Positions 8,584 to 18,097 of a stretch of 64,000 bases of DNA are shown here, piece after piece. The position numbers and the translations under genes are program-made. The notes under the pieces were generated by a model. It was not told the DNA's origin and did not search any database. It saw only the letters and a program-made list of their open reading frames with translations. The stretch covers positions 1 to 64,000 of the forward strand of contig JAMLIM010000003.1 in NCBI GenBank assembly GCA_023954175.1. The letters run 5' to 3'. This DNA is from Rhizobacter sp. GTDB lineage: Bacteria > Pseudomonadota > Gammaproteobacteria > Burkholderiales > Burkholderiaceae_C. The first letter of the stretch is position 1, and the number at the start of each line of letters is the position of its first letter.

Positions 8584-10451
8584 GCAAGCTGCGGCGGCCG
8601 GCTGCTGGCGGCTATGGCGGCACTGGCGGTGGTGCCAGGGGTGGTGCCCGGGGCGGCGCACGCGGCAACGTCCTGCGCGGCGTGGAATATGCATCGAGCC
8701 CGCTGCTGGCATCGAAGACGCCGCCCTGGCGCTCCAAGCTGCTCGTCGCCTTCGTGGGCGCCTCGTTTTGCGTGCTGCTCGGCCGCGCCGTCTACGTGCA
8801 GATCATCGACGCGCCGTTCTTCCTGCGCCAGGGCGAGGCGCGCTATGCGCGCACGCTCGAACTGCCGGCGAGCCGCGGCCGCATCCTCGACCGCAACGGC
8901 CTGATCCTTGCCGCGAGCGTCCCGGTGCCCTCGCTGTGGGCGATCCCGAAGGACATGGACAGCGACCCGGCGGTGCGCGCGCAGCTCGCGAAGTCGCTCG
9001 GCTTCAAGCCGAAGGAGCTCGAGGCGCGGATCGGCGAGAGCCAGAACTTCGTCTGGCTGCGCCGCCAGGTCGACGAACAGCTCGCGGCGCAGGTGCTCGC
9101 GCACAAGTTCAAGGGCGTGCACCAGGTGCGCGAATACAAGCGCCAGTACCCCGAAGGCGAGGCGGCGGCGCATGTGGTCGGCTTCACGAACATCGAGGAT
9201 CGCGGCCAGGAAGGCGTCGAACTCGCGTTCCAGGACGAACTGCTCGGCCATGTCGGTTCGCGCCGCGTGATCAAGGACCGGCTCGGCCGCGTGGTGGAGG
9301 ACATCGGCGACAGCACGGCGCCAGAAGATGGCGAGGACATCGCGCTGTCGATCGACTCGAAGGTGCAGTTCTTTGCTTACCAGCGCGTGCGCGATGCGGT
9401 GATCGAGAACAAGGCCAAGGCCGGCAGCGTCGTCGTCCTCGATGCGCGCACCGGCGAGGTGCTGGCGCTGGCCAACTACCCCAGCTACAAACCCGACGAC
9501 CGGCGCAATCTGTCGGGCGCGCAGTTGCGCAACCGCGCGCTGACCGACATCTTCGAGCCGGGCTCGACGATGAAGCCTTTCATCGCCGGCTGGGCGATGG
9601 AGTCCGGCCGCGTCACGCCCGAGACGCCGATCCAGACCGCACCGGGCCGCCTCACGATCGGCGGCTCGACGATCAGCGATGCGCACCCGCATGGCGTGCT
9701 GACGGTTGCGCAGGTGATCCAGAAATCGAGCAACGTCGGCACCGTCAAGCTGGCGATGCAGATGCAGCCGCGCGAGATGTGGGAGCTCTTCAGCGCGGTC
9801 GGCTTCGGCCAGCGCCCGCAGATCGACTTCCCCGGCGCGGTGACGGGGCGGCTGCGCCCGTACAAGAGCTGGCGCCCGATCGAGCAGGCGACGATGAGCT
9901 ACGGCTACGGCCTGTCGGCGAGCCTCTTTCAACTCGCGCGCGCCTACACCGTGTTCGCGCACGATGGCGAGCTGCTGCCGTCGTCGATCCAGAAGCTGCC
10001 CGAGGCGCCGCAAGGCGCAGAGCGCGACGGCACGCAAGGCGTCATGCAGACCGCCGGCGTGCGTGTGCTTTCACCGAAGACGGCGCGCGCGGTGCGCGAG
10101 ATGCTCTTCATGGTGACGCAGGCCGGCGGCACGGCGCCCAAGGCGCAGACCATGGGCTACACCGTCGGCGGCAAGACCGGCACCGCCTACAAGCAGGAAG
10201 GCAAGTCCTACTCGCAGAAGAAGTACCGCGCCTGGTTCGTCGGCATGTCGCCGGCGATGGATCCGCGCATCGTCGTCGCGGTGATGGTCGACGAGCCGAC
10301 GGCGGGCAAGTACTTCGGCGGCGACGTCGCGGCGCCGGTGTTCTCCGCCGTCGTCCAGCAGACCCTGCGCACGCTCGGCGTGCCGCCCGATCTCGAAGTC
10401 AAGCCGCAGATCGTGTCGCACCCCTTGCCGGCCGAGGAAGAAAGCTTCTGA
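8580..10451 (+). CDS. ftsI: Peptidoglycan transpeptidase FtsI (PBP3)
   Basis: 623 residues. A cytoplasmic N-terminus with three GGAR-type repeats (residues ~15-28) precedes one membrane anchor (~residues 57-77), the pedestal domain, and a transpeptidase domain with S329-T-M-K (active-site serine), S383-S-N and K532-T-G-T. It crosslinks septal peptidoglycan together with FtsW. The Gly/Arg-rich N-terminal repeat is unusual and sits where FtsI contacts early division proteins. Overlaps ftsL (ATGA) and murE (TGATG). Confidence 0.97.
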   Translation: MSKLRRPAAGGYGGTGGGARGGARGGARGNVLRGVEYASSPLLASKTPPWRSKLLVAFVGASFCVLLGRAVYVQIIDAPFFLRQGEARYARTLELPASRGRILDRNGLILAASVPVPSLWAIPKDMDSDPAVRAQLAKSLGFKPKELEARIGESQNFVWLRRQVDEQLAAQVLAHKFKGVHQVREYKRQYPEGEAAAHVVGFTNIEDRGQEGVELAFQDELLGHVGSRRVIKDRLGRVVEDIGDSTAPEDGEDIALSIDSKVQFFAYQRVRDAVIENKAKAGSVVVLDARTGEVLALANYPSYKPDDRRNLSGAQLRNRALTDIFEPGSTMKPFIAGWAMESGRVTPETPIQTAPGRLTIGGSTISDAHPHGVLTVAQVIQKSSNVGTVKLAMQMQPREMWELFSAVGFGQRPQIDFPGAVTGRLRPYKSWRPIEQATMSYGYGLSASLFQLARAYTVFAHDGELLPSSIQKLPEAPQGAERDGTQGVMQTAGVRVLSPKTARAVREMLFMVTQAGGTAPKAQTMGYTVGGKTGTAYKQEGKSYSQKKYRAWFVGMSPAMDPRIVVAVMVDEPTAGKYFGGDVAAPVFSAVVQQTLRTLGVPPDLEVKPQIVSHPLPAEEESF

Positions 10452-12064
10452 TGGCGGCGTCGGTGCAACTCAGCTCGAACGACGCCGCGGTCGCCTGGCT
10501 GCGCGCGCGGGGCGCGCGCGGGCTCGCCTCGGACAGCCGACGTGTGGCGCCGGGCGACGCCTTCATCGCATGGTCGGGCGCTGCGCACGACGGCCGCGAC
10601 TTCGTCGCGCCGGCGCTCGCCGCCGGTGCGCTCGCCTGTCTCGTGGAGGGGGAGCGCGACGACGAGGGCGGAGACAATGCCGCGCGTCGCTTCGCGTTCG
10701 CCGACGAACGCGTTGCCACGCTCGCCGGCCTGCGCGCCGCCGCCGGGCCGATCGCGAGCACCTTCCTCGGCGAACCGAGCCGTCAGCTTGCGATGCTTGC
10801 CGTCACCGGCACGAACGGCAAGACCTCGACCGCATGGTGGCTGGCGCAGGCGTTGACGGCGCTCGGCCGCCGCTGCGGCGTCGTCGGCACGCTCGGCATC
10901 GGCGAGCCGCCACGCGCCGGGGCGAACGCTGCCGCGCCGTTCCTGCAGAACGGATTGACGACGCCCGATCCGGTGGTGCTGCAAACCGCGCTGCGCCGTC
11001 TCGCGGACGAGGGCTTCGTCGCCTGCGCGATCGAGGCCTCATCGATCGGCCTGTCGCAGCATCGCCTGGCAGGCTGCACGTTTCGCGTCGCCCTGTTCAC
11101 CAATTTCACGCGCGACCATCTCGATCATCACGGCTCGATGGAGGCCTATTGGCAGGCGAAGGAAGTGCTGTTCGACTGGCCCGAGCTGGCCGCAGCGGTC
11201 GTCAATCTGGACGACGAACGCGGCCATGCCCTCGCCCAGCGCGCGACGGCGCGCGGCCTGGCGTTGTGGACGGTCTCGAGCCGGGCACCCGCACGGCTCA
11301 CCGCGCATGCACTCGCGTACCGCGACGGCGGCCTCGGCTTCGACGTGCGCGAAGAGGGCGGCGCGACGCTGCCGCTGCGCAGCCGGCTGATCGGCGAGTT
11401 CAACGTCGCGAATCTGCTCGGCGTGATTGGCGGTCTGCGTGCACTCGACGTGTCGCTGGCCGACGCCGTCGCCGCCTGCGCGCAGCTCACGCCCGTGCCC
11501 GGGCGCATGCAACGCGTGGAGGCCGACCCCGCGATCGCGCCCGGCCGCGATCGATCCACCGCAGGGCACGCGCCCGGCGCCCGGGCGCAGCGCGTCGATG
11601 ATCTGCCCGTAATCGTCGTCGACTACGCGCACACGCCAGACGCGATCGAGAAGGCGCTGATCGCGTTGCGGCCGTTCGCGCGCGAGCGCGGCGGCAAGCT
11701 GTGGTGCGTGTTCGGCTGCGGCGGCAACCGCGATGCCAGCAAGCGCCCGCTGATGGGCGCGATCGCGGAACGCCTCGCCGACCATGTCGTCCTCACGAGC
11801 GACAACCCGCGTCACGAGTCGCCGGGCTTCATCCTGTCGCAGATCCTCGTCGGCGTGATCGGGCACGACGATGTCGACGTCATCGAGGACCGTCACGCCG
11901 CGATCGCCTACGTGGTGCAGGCGGCCGACGCACGCGACGTCGTGCTGATCGCCGGCAAGGGGCACGAGGACTACCAGGAGATCGCCGGCGAGCGCAAGCC
12001 GTTCAGCGATGTCGGCATCGCACGCACGCTGCTCGCGGTGCGCGCGTCTGGGGGTGCGGCATGA
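10451..12064 (+). CDS. murE: UDP-MurNAc-L-Ala-D-Glu:meso-diaminopimelate ligase
   Basis: 537 residues with the three Mur-ligase domains. The ATP-binding P-loop is GTNGKT (120-125), the carbamylated-lysine region is HHGSMEAYWQAKEVLF, and the DNPR motif at 451-454 selects meso-diaminopimelate rather than lysine. Residues ~358-385 are an extra Ala/Gly/Arg-rich insert before VIVVDYAHTPDA, so the protein is slightly longer than the ~490-500 typical of the family. It adds the third stem-peptide residue in the cytoplasm. The stop overlaps a mini-ORF rather than murF directly. Confidence 0.96.
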   Translation: MAASVQLSSNDAAVAWLRARGARGLASDSRRVAPGDAFIAWSGAAHDGRDFVAPALAAGALACLVEGERDDEGGDNAARRFAFADERVATLAGLRAAAGPIASTFLGEPSRQLAMLAVTGTNGKTSTAWWLAQALTALGRRCGVVGTLGIGEPPRAGANAAAPFLQNGLTTPDPVVLQTALRRLADEGFVACAIEASSIGLSQHRLAGCTFRVALFTNFTRDHLDHHGSMEAYWQAKEVLFDWPELAAAVVNLDDERGHALAQRATARGLALWTVSSRAPARLTAHALAYRDGGLGFDVREEGGATLPLRSRLIGEFNVANLLGVIGGLRALDVSLADAVAACAQLTPVPGRMQRVEADPAIAPGRDRSTAGHAPGARAQRVDDLPVIVVDYAHTPDAIEKALIALRPFARERGGKLWCVFGCGGNRDASKRPLMGAIAERLADHVVLTSDNPRHESPGFILSQILVGVIGHDDVDVIEDRHAAIAYVVQAADARDVVLIAGKGHEDYQEIAGERKPFSDVGIARTLLAVRASGGAA

Positions 12065-12096
12065 GCGCTCGCACCGCAAACGGGGGGCGCCAATGA
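12061..12096 (+). other. Bridging mini-ORF between murE and murF (11 codons)
   Basis: An ATG at 12061 overlaps the murE stop (ATGA). The frame reads MSARTANGGRQ and ends in a TGA at 12094 that overlaps the murF ATG at 12093 (ATGA). The G-run serving murF as ribosome binding site lies inside it. I interpret it as a coupling spacer, not a functional peptide. Confidence 0.5.
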
Positions 12097-13541
12097 CCAC
12101 GGCGATGATGACGCTCGCCCAGGCTCAGGCGCTGCTCGCCGACGCGATGCCCGGTGTGCGCCTCGTCGGCGCTGGCGCGACCGCGTTCCACCGCGTGCAC
12201 TCCGACACCCGCAGCCTGCGCGCCGGAGACCTCTTCGTCGCGCTGCGCGGCGAGCGCTTCGACGCCCACGAATTCCTGTTCCAGGCGCGCCAGTCGGGCG
12301 CCGCGGCGGCGCTCGCCGAACGAGGCCTGGCCGAGGCCGCGCTGCCGGGCCTGCTCGTGAGCGACAGCCGTGCCGCGCTCGGCGCGCTCGCCGCGGGCTG
12401 GCGGCGCCGCTTCGACCTGCCGCTTGTCGCCGTCACCGGCAGCAACGGCAAGACGACGGTGACGCAGATGATCGCCGCGATCCTGCACGCCTGGGTCGGT
12501 GCCGGCGCGTTCGCGACCGAGGGCAATTTCAACAACGACATCGGCGTGCCGCTCACGCTGCTGCGCCTGCGCCAGGACGAAGCGACCCGGCACCGCGCCG
12601 GCGTCGTCGAGATCGGCATGAACCACCCGGGCGAGATCGCGCCGCTCGCCGCGATGGCCGCGCCGACCGTCGCGCTCGTCAACAACGCGCAGCGCGAGCA
12701 CCTCGAATTCATGGCCGATGTGCGCGCGGTTGCGCTCGAGAACGGTTCGGTCATCACTGCGCTCGGCCCCGATGGCGTTGCCGTGTTCCCGGCCGACGAC
12801 GAATTCACGCCGGTCTGGCGCGGGCTCGCCGGCACGCGCAGGACGCTCAGCTTTGCGCTCGAGTCCGAGGCGGATGTGCAGGGGCGCTGCGAGTGGCGCG
12901 GCGATCACTGGCACGTCGCGCTCGCGACGCCCGCCGGCCACTGCGAAGTCCGCCTGCGTGTGGCCGGGCGCCACAACGTGAAGAACGCGCTTGCCGCGGC
13001 CGCATGTGCACTCGCCGCCGGCTGCCCGCTCGATGCGGTGCGCGCCGGCCTCGAAGCCTTCGCGCCGGTCAAGGGCCGCTCGCAGTTGCAGCGCATCGTG
13101 TTCGGCGGGCGCGAGGCGACGCTGATCGACGACTCGTACAACGCGAACCCCGACTCGGTGCGCGCCGCGATCGACGTCCTCGCGAGCTTGCCCGGCCCGC
13201 GCTGGCTGGTGCTCGGCGACATGGGCGAAGTCGGCGCCGATGGCCCCGCGCTGCACGCCGAGGTGGGCGCGTATGCGAAGGATCGCGACATCGAGCGGCT
13301 GTGGACGGTCGGCACGCTCGCCGTCGCGGCGGCGAATGCGCACGGGGCGGCGCGGCACTTCGAATCGACGGCGGCGTTGATCGCGGCGCTCGGTGACGCG
13401 CCGGGCGGCGCGCCGGCGGACGCAACCCCCGCGGCGGCGATCGTCGTCAAGGGGTCGCGCTTCATGAAGATGGAGCAGGTCGTCGCGGCGCTCAAGGCGC
13501 AACCCGCCGCGTCGGCCGAAAGGGCGCCCCATGCTGCTTAG
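12093..13541 (+). CDS. murF: UDP-MurNAc-tripeptide:D-Ala-D-Ala ligase
   Basis: 482 residues. The Mur-ligase P-loop is GSNGKT (116-121), with EIGMNHPGEIAPLA and LIDDSYNANPDSVRAAIDVL as MurF-specific blocks. It adds the D-Ala-D-Ala dipeptide to complete UDP-MurNAc-pentapeptide. The last codons and the TAG (13539-13541) lie inside the first copy of a 34-bp tandem repeat that duplicates the mraY start, so the extreme C-terminus (PHAA) is encoded by the repeat edge. Confidence 0.96.
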   Translation: MTTAMMTLAQAQALLADAMPGVRLVGAGATAFHRVHSDTRSLRAGDLFVALRGERFDAHEFLFQARQSGAAAALAERGLAEAALPGLLVSDSRAALGALAAGWRRRFDLPLVAVTGSNGKTTVTQMIAAILHAWVGAGAFATEGNFNNDIGVPLTLLRLRQDEATRHRAGVVEIGMNHPGEIAPLAAMAAPTVALVNNAQREHLEFMADVRAVALENGSVITALGPDGVAVFPADDEFTPVWRGLAGTRRTLSFALESEADVQGRCEWRGDHWHVALATPAGHCEVRLRVAGRHNVKNALAAAACALAAGCPLDAVRAGLEAFAPVKGRSQLQRIVFGGREATLIDDSYNANPDSVRAAIDVLASLPGPRWLVLGDMGEVGADGPALHAEVGAYAKDRDIERLWTVGTLAVAAANAHGAARHFESTAALIAALGDAPGGAPADATPAAAIVVKGSRFMKMEQVVAALKAQPAASAERAPHAA

Positions 13542-13616
13542 CCTGGCGAGAATCAGGAGGCGCCATGCTGCTTAGCCTGGCGAGAATCAGGAGGCGCCAT
13601 GCTGCTTAGCCTGGCG
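13531..13616 (+). repeat. 34-bp tandem duplication of the mraY translation start (2.5 copies)
   Basis: Two perfect 34-bp copies (13531-13564, 13565-13598) are followed by the first 18 bp of a third (13599-13616), which is the true mraY start. Each copy begins ATGCTGCTTAGCCTGGCG; copies one and two continue through AGGAGGCGCC, the mraY ribosome binding site. 34 is not a multiple of three, so the upstream ATGs open 14-codon frames (13531-13575 and 13565-13609). These overlap each other, the murF stop and the mraY start in a cascade. It could vary by slippage. Confidence 0.95.
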
Positions 13617-14777
13617 CAGTGGCTGCAGACGCTGTCGCCGGAGTTCGGCTTCTTCCGCGTCTTCCAGTACCTGACCTTCCGCGCTGTGATGGCGGCGCTC
13701 ACCGCGTTGCTGATCGGGCTCGCGTTCGGGCCGTGGGTGATCCGGCGGCTTGCCGCGCTCAAGATCGGCCAGCCGATCCGCGGCTACGGCATGGAGAGCC
13801 ACATCGCCAAGAGCGGCACGCCGACGATGGGCGGCGTGCTGATCCTGATCGGCATCGGCGTCTCGACGCTCCTGTGGTTCGACTGGAGCAACCGCTTCGT
13901 CTGGATCGTGCTGCTCGTGACGCTCGGCTTCGGCGCGATCGGCTGGGTCGACGACTGGCGCAAGGTGGTGGACAAGAACCCCGAGGGCATGCGCTCGCGC
14001 GAGAAGTACTTCTGGCAGTCGGTGATCGGCCTCGTCGCCGCGCTCTACCTCGCGTTCAGCGTGTCGGAGACGTCGAACCTGCGCGTGCTCGAGCTCTTCA
14101 TCCGCTGGGTGCAGAGCGGCTTCTCGAACGACCTGCCGCCGACGGCCGACCTGATCGTGCCGTTCTTCAAGTCGATCAGCTACCCGCTCGGCGTCTTCGG
14201 CTTCATCATCCTGACCTACCTCGTGATCGTCGGCAGCAGCAACGCGGTGAACCTGACCGACGGCCTGGACGGCCTGGCGATCATGCCGGTCGTGATGGTC
14301 GGCTCGGCGCTCGGCGTGTTCGCCTACGTCAGCGGCAGCTCGGTCTATTCGCGCTACCTGCTCTTCCCCTACATCCCGGGCGCGGGCGAGCTGCTCATCT
14401 TTTGCGCCGCGATGGCCGGCGCGGGCCTCGCCTTCCTGTGGTTCAACACGCACCCGGCGCAGGTCTTCATGGGCGACGTCGGCGCGCTCGCGCTCGGCGG
14501 CGCGCTCGGCACACTGGCCGTCATCACGCGCCAGGAGATCGTGCTCGCGATCATGGGCGGCATCTTCGTCGTCGAGGCGCTCTCGGTGATGCTGCAGGTG
14601 AGCTGGTTCAAGTTCACGAAGAAGCGCTTCGGCAAGGGGCGGCGCATCCTGAAGATGGCGCCGCTGCACCATCACTTCGAGAAGTCCGGCTGGACCGAGA
14701 CGCAGGTCGTCGTCCGCTTCTGGATCATCACCATGCTGCTGTGCCTGATCGGGCTGGCGAGCCTGAAGCTGCGCTGA
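13599..14777 (+). CDS. mraY: Phospho-MurNAc-pentapeptide transferase (lipid I synthase)
   Basis: 392 residues and about ten membrane segments. The catalytic aspartate motifs are present: [31 protein letters not shown], and the HHHFE motif before the last segments. It transfers phospho-MurNAc-pentapeptide to undecaprenyl phosphate at the inner membrane, forming lipid I. The start at 13599 is chosen because it alone continues into the conserved protein; two identical upstream ATGs (13531, 13565) are decoys made by the tandem repeat. AGGAGG lies four bases before the ATG. Confidence 0.97.
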   Translation: MLLSLAQWLQTLSPEFGFFRVFQYLTFRAVMAALTALLIGLAFGPWVIRRLAALKIGQPIRGYGMESHIAKSGTPTMGGVLILIGIGVSTLLWFDWSNRFVWIVLLVTLGFGAIGWVDDWRKVVDKNPEGMRSREKYFWQSVIGLVAALYLAFSVSETSNLRVLELFIRWVQSGFSNDLPPTADLIVPFFKSISYPLGVFGFIILTYLVIVGSSNAVNLTDGLDGLAIMPVVMVGSALGVFAYVSGSSVYSRYLLFPYIPGAGELLIFCAAMAGAGLAFLWFNTHPAQVFMGDVGALALGGALGTLAVITRQEIVLAIMGGIFVVEALSVMLQVSWFKFTKKRFGKGRRILKMAPLHHHFEKSGWTETQVVVRFWIITMLLCLIGLASLKLR

Positions 14778-14779
14778 AG

Positions 14780-16498
14780 ATGAAGAGCCTTGCCAACACC
14801 CATGTGCTCGTGCTCGGCCTCGGTGCCTCGGGCCTCGCGATCGCGCAGTGGTGCGCGCGCTGCGGCGCCAACGTGAGCGTCTGGGATTCGCGCCTGGGCA
14901 CGCCGCAGAGCCCTGCGCAGGTCGACGCGCTCGCGGCGAGCGTGCCCGCGGCGCGGCTGCTCGAAGGGGCGCTCGACGAGGGCGCGCTCGCCGATGTGCA
15001 GCGCATCTTCAAGAGCCCCGGCCTCGCGCCGCACGACGAACGCATCGCGCCGCTGCTCGCGGCGGCGACTGCGCGCGGCGTCGCGATCGAAGGTGAGCTC
15101 GATCTCTTCGCGCAGGCGCTCGCCGGGTTGAAGGACGCACGCGGCTATGCGCCGAAGGTGCTCGCGATCACCGGCACCAACGGCAAGACGACGACGACCG
15201 CGATGACGGCCTTGCTCGTCGAACGCGCCGGCCGGCGCGTCGCGACCGCCGGCAACATCGGGCCGACGATGCTCGAGACGCTCGCGCGGGCGCTCGATGA
15301 AGCGCCCGCAGTGGCGGAGGTGCGAACCGAAGGCGCTCAGGCCGAAGACGCTCAGGCAGATGCCGATCGCACAGATGGTGTTCCCGTGGAAGGCGCCCCA
15401 ACCGAAGGCGTTCCCACGGAAGGCGAGAGGCCGCCCGACCCGAACGCCGTGCTGCCGGAAGTCTGGGTGCTCGAGCTGTCGAGCTTCCAGCTGCACGACG
15501 TGCGGGGTTTCGAGCCCGACGCCGCGGCACTCCTCAACGTCAGCGAGGACCATCTCGACTGGCACGGCTCGATGGAGGCCTACGTCGAAGCCAAGGCGCG
15601 CATCTTCGGCGAGCGCTCGACGCTCGTCGTGAACCGCGACGACGCGGCGGTCGCCGCCGTCGCCGCGCGTGTCGTCGCGCCGCCACCGCCCGCCAAGGGG
15701 GCCCGCAAGTTGCAGGGCGGCAAGGCGCGCGGCACAAAGCTCGCGCCGCGCAAGCTGGTGCGCTTCGGCGTCACGGCGCCGCAGCATCCGGGCGACTTCG
15801 GGCTCGTCGTCGAGGGCGGCATGGCCTGGCTCACGCGCGCGCTGGAGGCCGACCCGACGCTGCGCCGCCGTGCCGGCGAGGTCGAGGAGATCCATCTTCA
15901 ACGCCTGATGCCGGCCGATGCGCTGCGCGTGCGCGGGCGCCACAACGCGGCCAATGCGCTTGCCGCGCTCGCGCTTGCGACGGCGATAGACTGCCCGCTC
16001 GCGCCGATGCTGCACGCGCTGCGCGAGTACAGCGGCGAGCCGCATCGCGTCGCCTTCGTCGCGAACGTCAACGGCATCGACAGCTTCGACGACAGCAAGG
16101 GCACGAACGTCGGCGCCACCGTCGCTGCGCTCGAAGGCCTGGGCGCCGATCGTGCGCCGGCACGGCTCGTCGTCATTCTCGGTGGCGATGGCAAGGGGCA
16201 GGACTTCACGCCGCTGCGCGCGCCGCTCGCGCGGCACGCCCGCGCGGTCGCGCTGATCGGCCGCGACGCCGGGCGCATCGAGGCGCAGGCGCTCGCCGAC
16301 CTCGGCATCGAAAGCCGGCGCTTCGACACGCTCGAGGCGGCGACGCGCTGGGCCTTCGCGCAGGCCCGGCCGGGCGATGCCGTGCTGCTCAGCCCGGCTT
16401 GCGCCAGCCTCGACATGTTCCGCAACTATGCGCACCGTGCCGAAGTCTTTGTCGCCACCGTGCACGAACTGGCGCACGAAGCGGGAGCCGTCGCATGA
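14780..16498 (+). CDS. murD: UDP-MurNAc-L-alanine:D-glutamate ligase
   Basis: 572 residues, clearly longer than the ~440-500 of most MurD. The P-loop is GTNGKT (132-137); [25 protein letters not shown] and [16 protein letters not shown] are the MurD blocks. The extra length comes partly from residues ~174-222, an acidic Ala/Glu/Pro-rich insert made of repeated VPxEGAP-like units between [15 protein letters not shown] and [11 protein letters not shown], and partly from a Lys/Pro-rich loop near residues 297-318. It adds D-Glu to UDP-MurNAc-L-Ala. Starts two bases after mraY. Confidence 0.96.
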   Translation: MKSLANTHVLVLGLGASGLAIAQWCARCGANVSVWDSRLGTPQSPAQVDALAASVPAARLLEGALDEGALADVQRIFKSPGLAPHDERIAPLLAAATARGVAIEGELDLFAQALAGLKDARGYAPKVLAITGTNGKTTTTAMTALLVERAGRRVATAGNIGPTMLETLARALDEAPAVAEVRTEGAQAEDAQADADRTDGVPVEGAPTEGVPTEGERPPDPNAVLPEVWVLELSSFQLHDVRGFEPDAAALLNVSEDHLDWHGSMEAYVEAKARIFGERSTLVVNRDDAAVAAVAARVVAPPPPAKGARKLQGGKARGTKLAPRKLVRFGVTAPQHPGDFGLVVEGGMAWLTRALEADPTLRRRAGEVEEIHLQRLMPADALRVRGRHNAANALAALALATAIDCPLAPMLHALREYSGEPHRVAFVANVNGIDSFDDSKGTNVGATVAALEGLGADRAPARLVVILGGDGKGQDFTPLRAPLARHARAVALIGRDAGRIEAQALADLGIESRRFDTLEAATRWAFAQARPGDAVLLSPACASLDMFRNYAHRAEVFVATVHELAHEAGAVA

Positions 16499-16608
16499 GC
16501 CGCGCAAGAGGGGCCCCGCGAAGCGGGGATCGAAGCGGGCGGATGCGACGCGCTGCCGACCTCGCGAGCGCCTCGTATCGCGAGAATCGTCCGGAGGCAG
16601 CGGCATGA
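16495..16608 (+). other. Bridging mini-ORF between murD and ftsW (37 codons) with palindrome
   Basis: An ATG at 16495 overlaps the murD stop (ATGA), and the TGA at 16606-16608 overlaps the ftsW ATG at 16605 (ATGA). The frame is open for 37 codons, Arg-rich, with no recognisable domain. It contains a GAGGGGCCCCG..CGGGGATCGA hairpin (16508-16532) that recurs near 55027, and GGAGG, the ftsW ribosome binding site. Probably a coupling spacer; a real small peptide cannot be excluded. Confidence 0.5.
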
Positions 16609-17900
16609 CGACGGTGACCACGCGCTTCGGCTGGGACGCATGGAAGGCGCGGGTGCAGGCGCTCTTCGCGCGCGGTGCGGCGCGAGGAGCGGCACGCGAT
16701 GCGGCGCGGGAAACGGCGGTGCCGGTGCGCGACTGGATCAGCGTTTCGGCCGGGCGGCCGACGCGCCTGCTCGGCTTCGACCAGACCCTCGTGTGGGTCG
16801 TCGTCGCACTGCTCGCGCTCGGCGTCGTGATGGTCTATTCGGCATCGATCGCGCTGCCCGACAACCCGAAGTTCGCGCGCTACGCGCCGACCTATTTCCT
16901 GAGCCGTCAGCTCACCTCGATCTTCATCGCGTTCATCGTCGCGCTCGTCGCGCTGCAGGTGTCGATCGCGCAGTGGGAGCGCTGGTCGCCGTGGCTGTTC
17001 GTCGCGTCGCTGCTGCTGCTCGTCATCGTGCTGCTGCCCTTCATCGGCAAGGGCGTGAACGGGGCGCGGCGCTGGATCCCGCTCGGCGTCATGAACTTCC
17101 AGCCGTCCGAACTTGCGAAGCTGACGATCGCGATGTACGCCGCCGGCTACATGGTGCGCAAGATGGACGTGAAGGAGAAGTTCCTGCAGGCGGTGCTGCC
17201 GATGGCGGTCTCGGTCGCCGTCGTCGGTCTGCTGCTGCTCGCCGAGCCCGACATGGGCGCCTTCATGGTGATCGCCGCGATCGCGATGGGCATCCTCTTC
17301 CTCGGCGGCGTCAACGGCCGCATGTTCTTCCTCATCACGTCCGTCCTGCTGGGCGCCTTCGTGCTGATGATCACGATGAGCGAATGGCGGCGCGAGCGCA
17401 TCTTCGCCTACCTCAACCCGTGGGACGAGAAATACACGCTCGGCAAGGCGTACCAGCTCTCGCATTCGCTGATCGCCTTCGGCCGCGGCGAGATCTTCGG
17501 CCAGGGGCTCGGCGGCAGCGTCGAGAAGCTGCACTACCTGCCCGAGGCGCACACCGACTTCCTGCTCGCGGTGATCGGCGAGGAGCTCGGCTTCATCGGC
17601 GTCGCCGTCGTGATCGTCGCCTTCTTCTGGCTCACGCGGCGCATCTTCCACATCGGCCGCCAGGCGATCGCGCTCGACCGCGTGTTCGCCGGGCTCTACG
17701 CGCAGGGCATCGGCATCTGGATGGGCGGCCAGGCCTTCATCAACATGGGCGTCAACCTCGGCGTGCTGCCGACCAAGGGCCTGACGCTGCCGCTGATGAG
17801 CTTCGGCGGCTCGGCGATCGTCGTCAACCTCGTGGCGCTCGCGATCGTGCTGCGCGTTGATATTGAGAATAGACAGCTCATGCGCGGGGGGCGCGCGTGA
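16605..17900 (+). CDS. ftsW: Septal peptidoglycan glycosyltransferase FtsW
   Basis: 431 residues, SEDS family. A ~65-residue Ala/Arg-rich cytoplasmic N-terminus precedes about ten membrane segments. The family blocks are present: [32 protein letters not shown], the large periplasmic loop with [26 protein letters not shown], and [25 protein letters not shown]. It polymerises lipid II in partnership with FtsI. GGAGG lies seven bases before the ATG. The end ([11 protein letters not shown]) is echoed in the following spacer ORF. Confidence 0.96.
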   Translation: MTTVTTRFGWDAWKARVQALFARGAARGAARDAARETAVPVRDWISVSAGRPTRLLGFDQTLVWVVVALLALGVVMVYSASIALPDNPKFARYAPTYFLSRQLTSIFIAFIVALVALQVSIAQWERWSPWLFVASLLLLVIVLLPFIGKGVNGARRWIPLGVMNFQPSELAKLTIAMYAAGYMVRKMDVKEKFLQAVLPMAVSVAVVGLLLLAEPDMGAFMVIAAIAMGILFLGGVNGRMFFLITSVLLGAFVLMITMSEWRRERIFAYLNPWDEKYTLGKAYQLSHSLIAFGRGEIFGQGLGGSVEKLHYLPEAHTDFLLAVIGEELGFIGVAVVIVAFFWLTRRIFHIGRQAIALDRVFAGLYAQGIGIWMGGQAFINMGVNLGVLPTKGLTLPLMSFGGSAIVVNLVALAIVLRVDIENRQLMRGGRA

Positions 17901-18097
17901 GAGCCTTGCTATGGCGAAGCCAGAGCAAGCATCGCGTGCCTTGCACGCGCGGTCTATTCCGGCGAAGACTCATGTCGCGCAGCGACGTGAAGCGCGCGCA
18001 GCGCGCGTGTCGAAGTCAGAACCGGCAACTCATGCGCGCAGCGGCCGAGCGCTCGAATGCTTCGAGCCGGCTTGGCGCAGCGGAGGCCGCCGCATGA
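17897..18097 (+). other. Bridging ORF between ftsW and murG (66 codons)
   Basis: A GTG at 17897 overlaps the ftsW stop (GTGA), and the TGA at 18095-18097 overlaps the murG ATG at 18094 (ATGA). The Arg/Ala/Ser-rich frame has no known domain. The segment 18018-18038 (QNRQLMR) matches the ftsW end 17866-17886 (ENRQLMR) at 17 of 21 bases in the same reading, suggesting a decayed 152-bp-offset duplication. The murG ribosome binding site GGAGG lies near its end. Confidence 0.45.
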
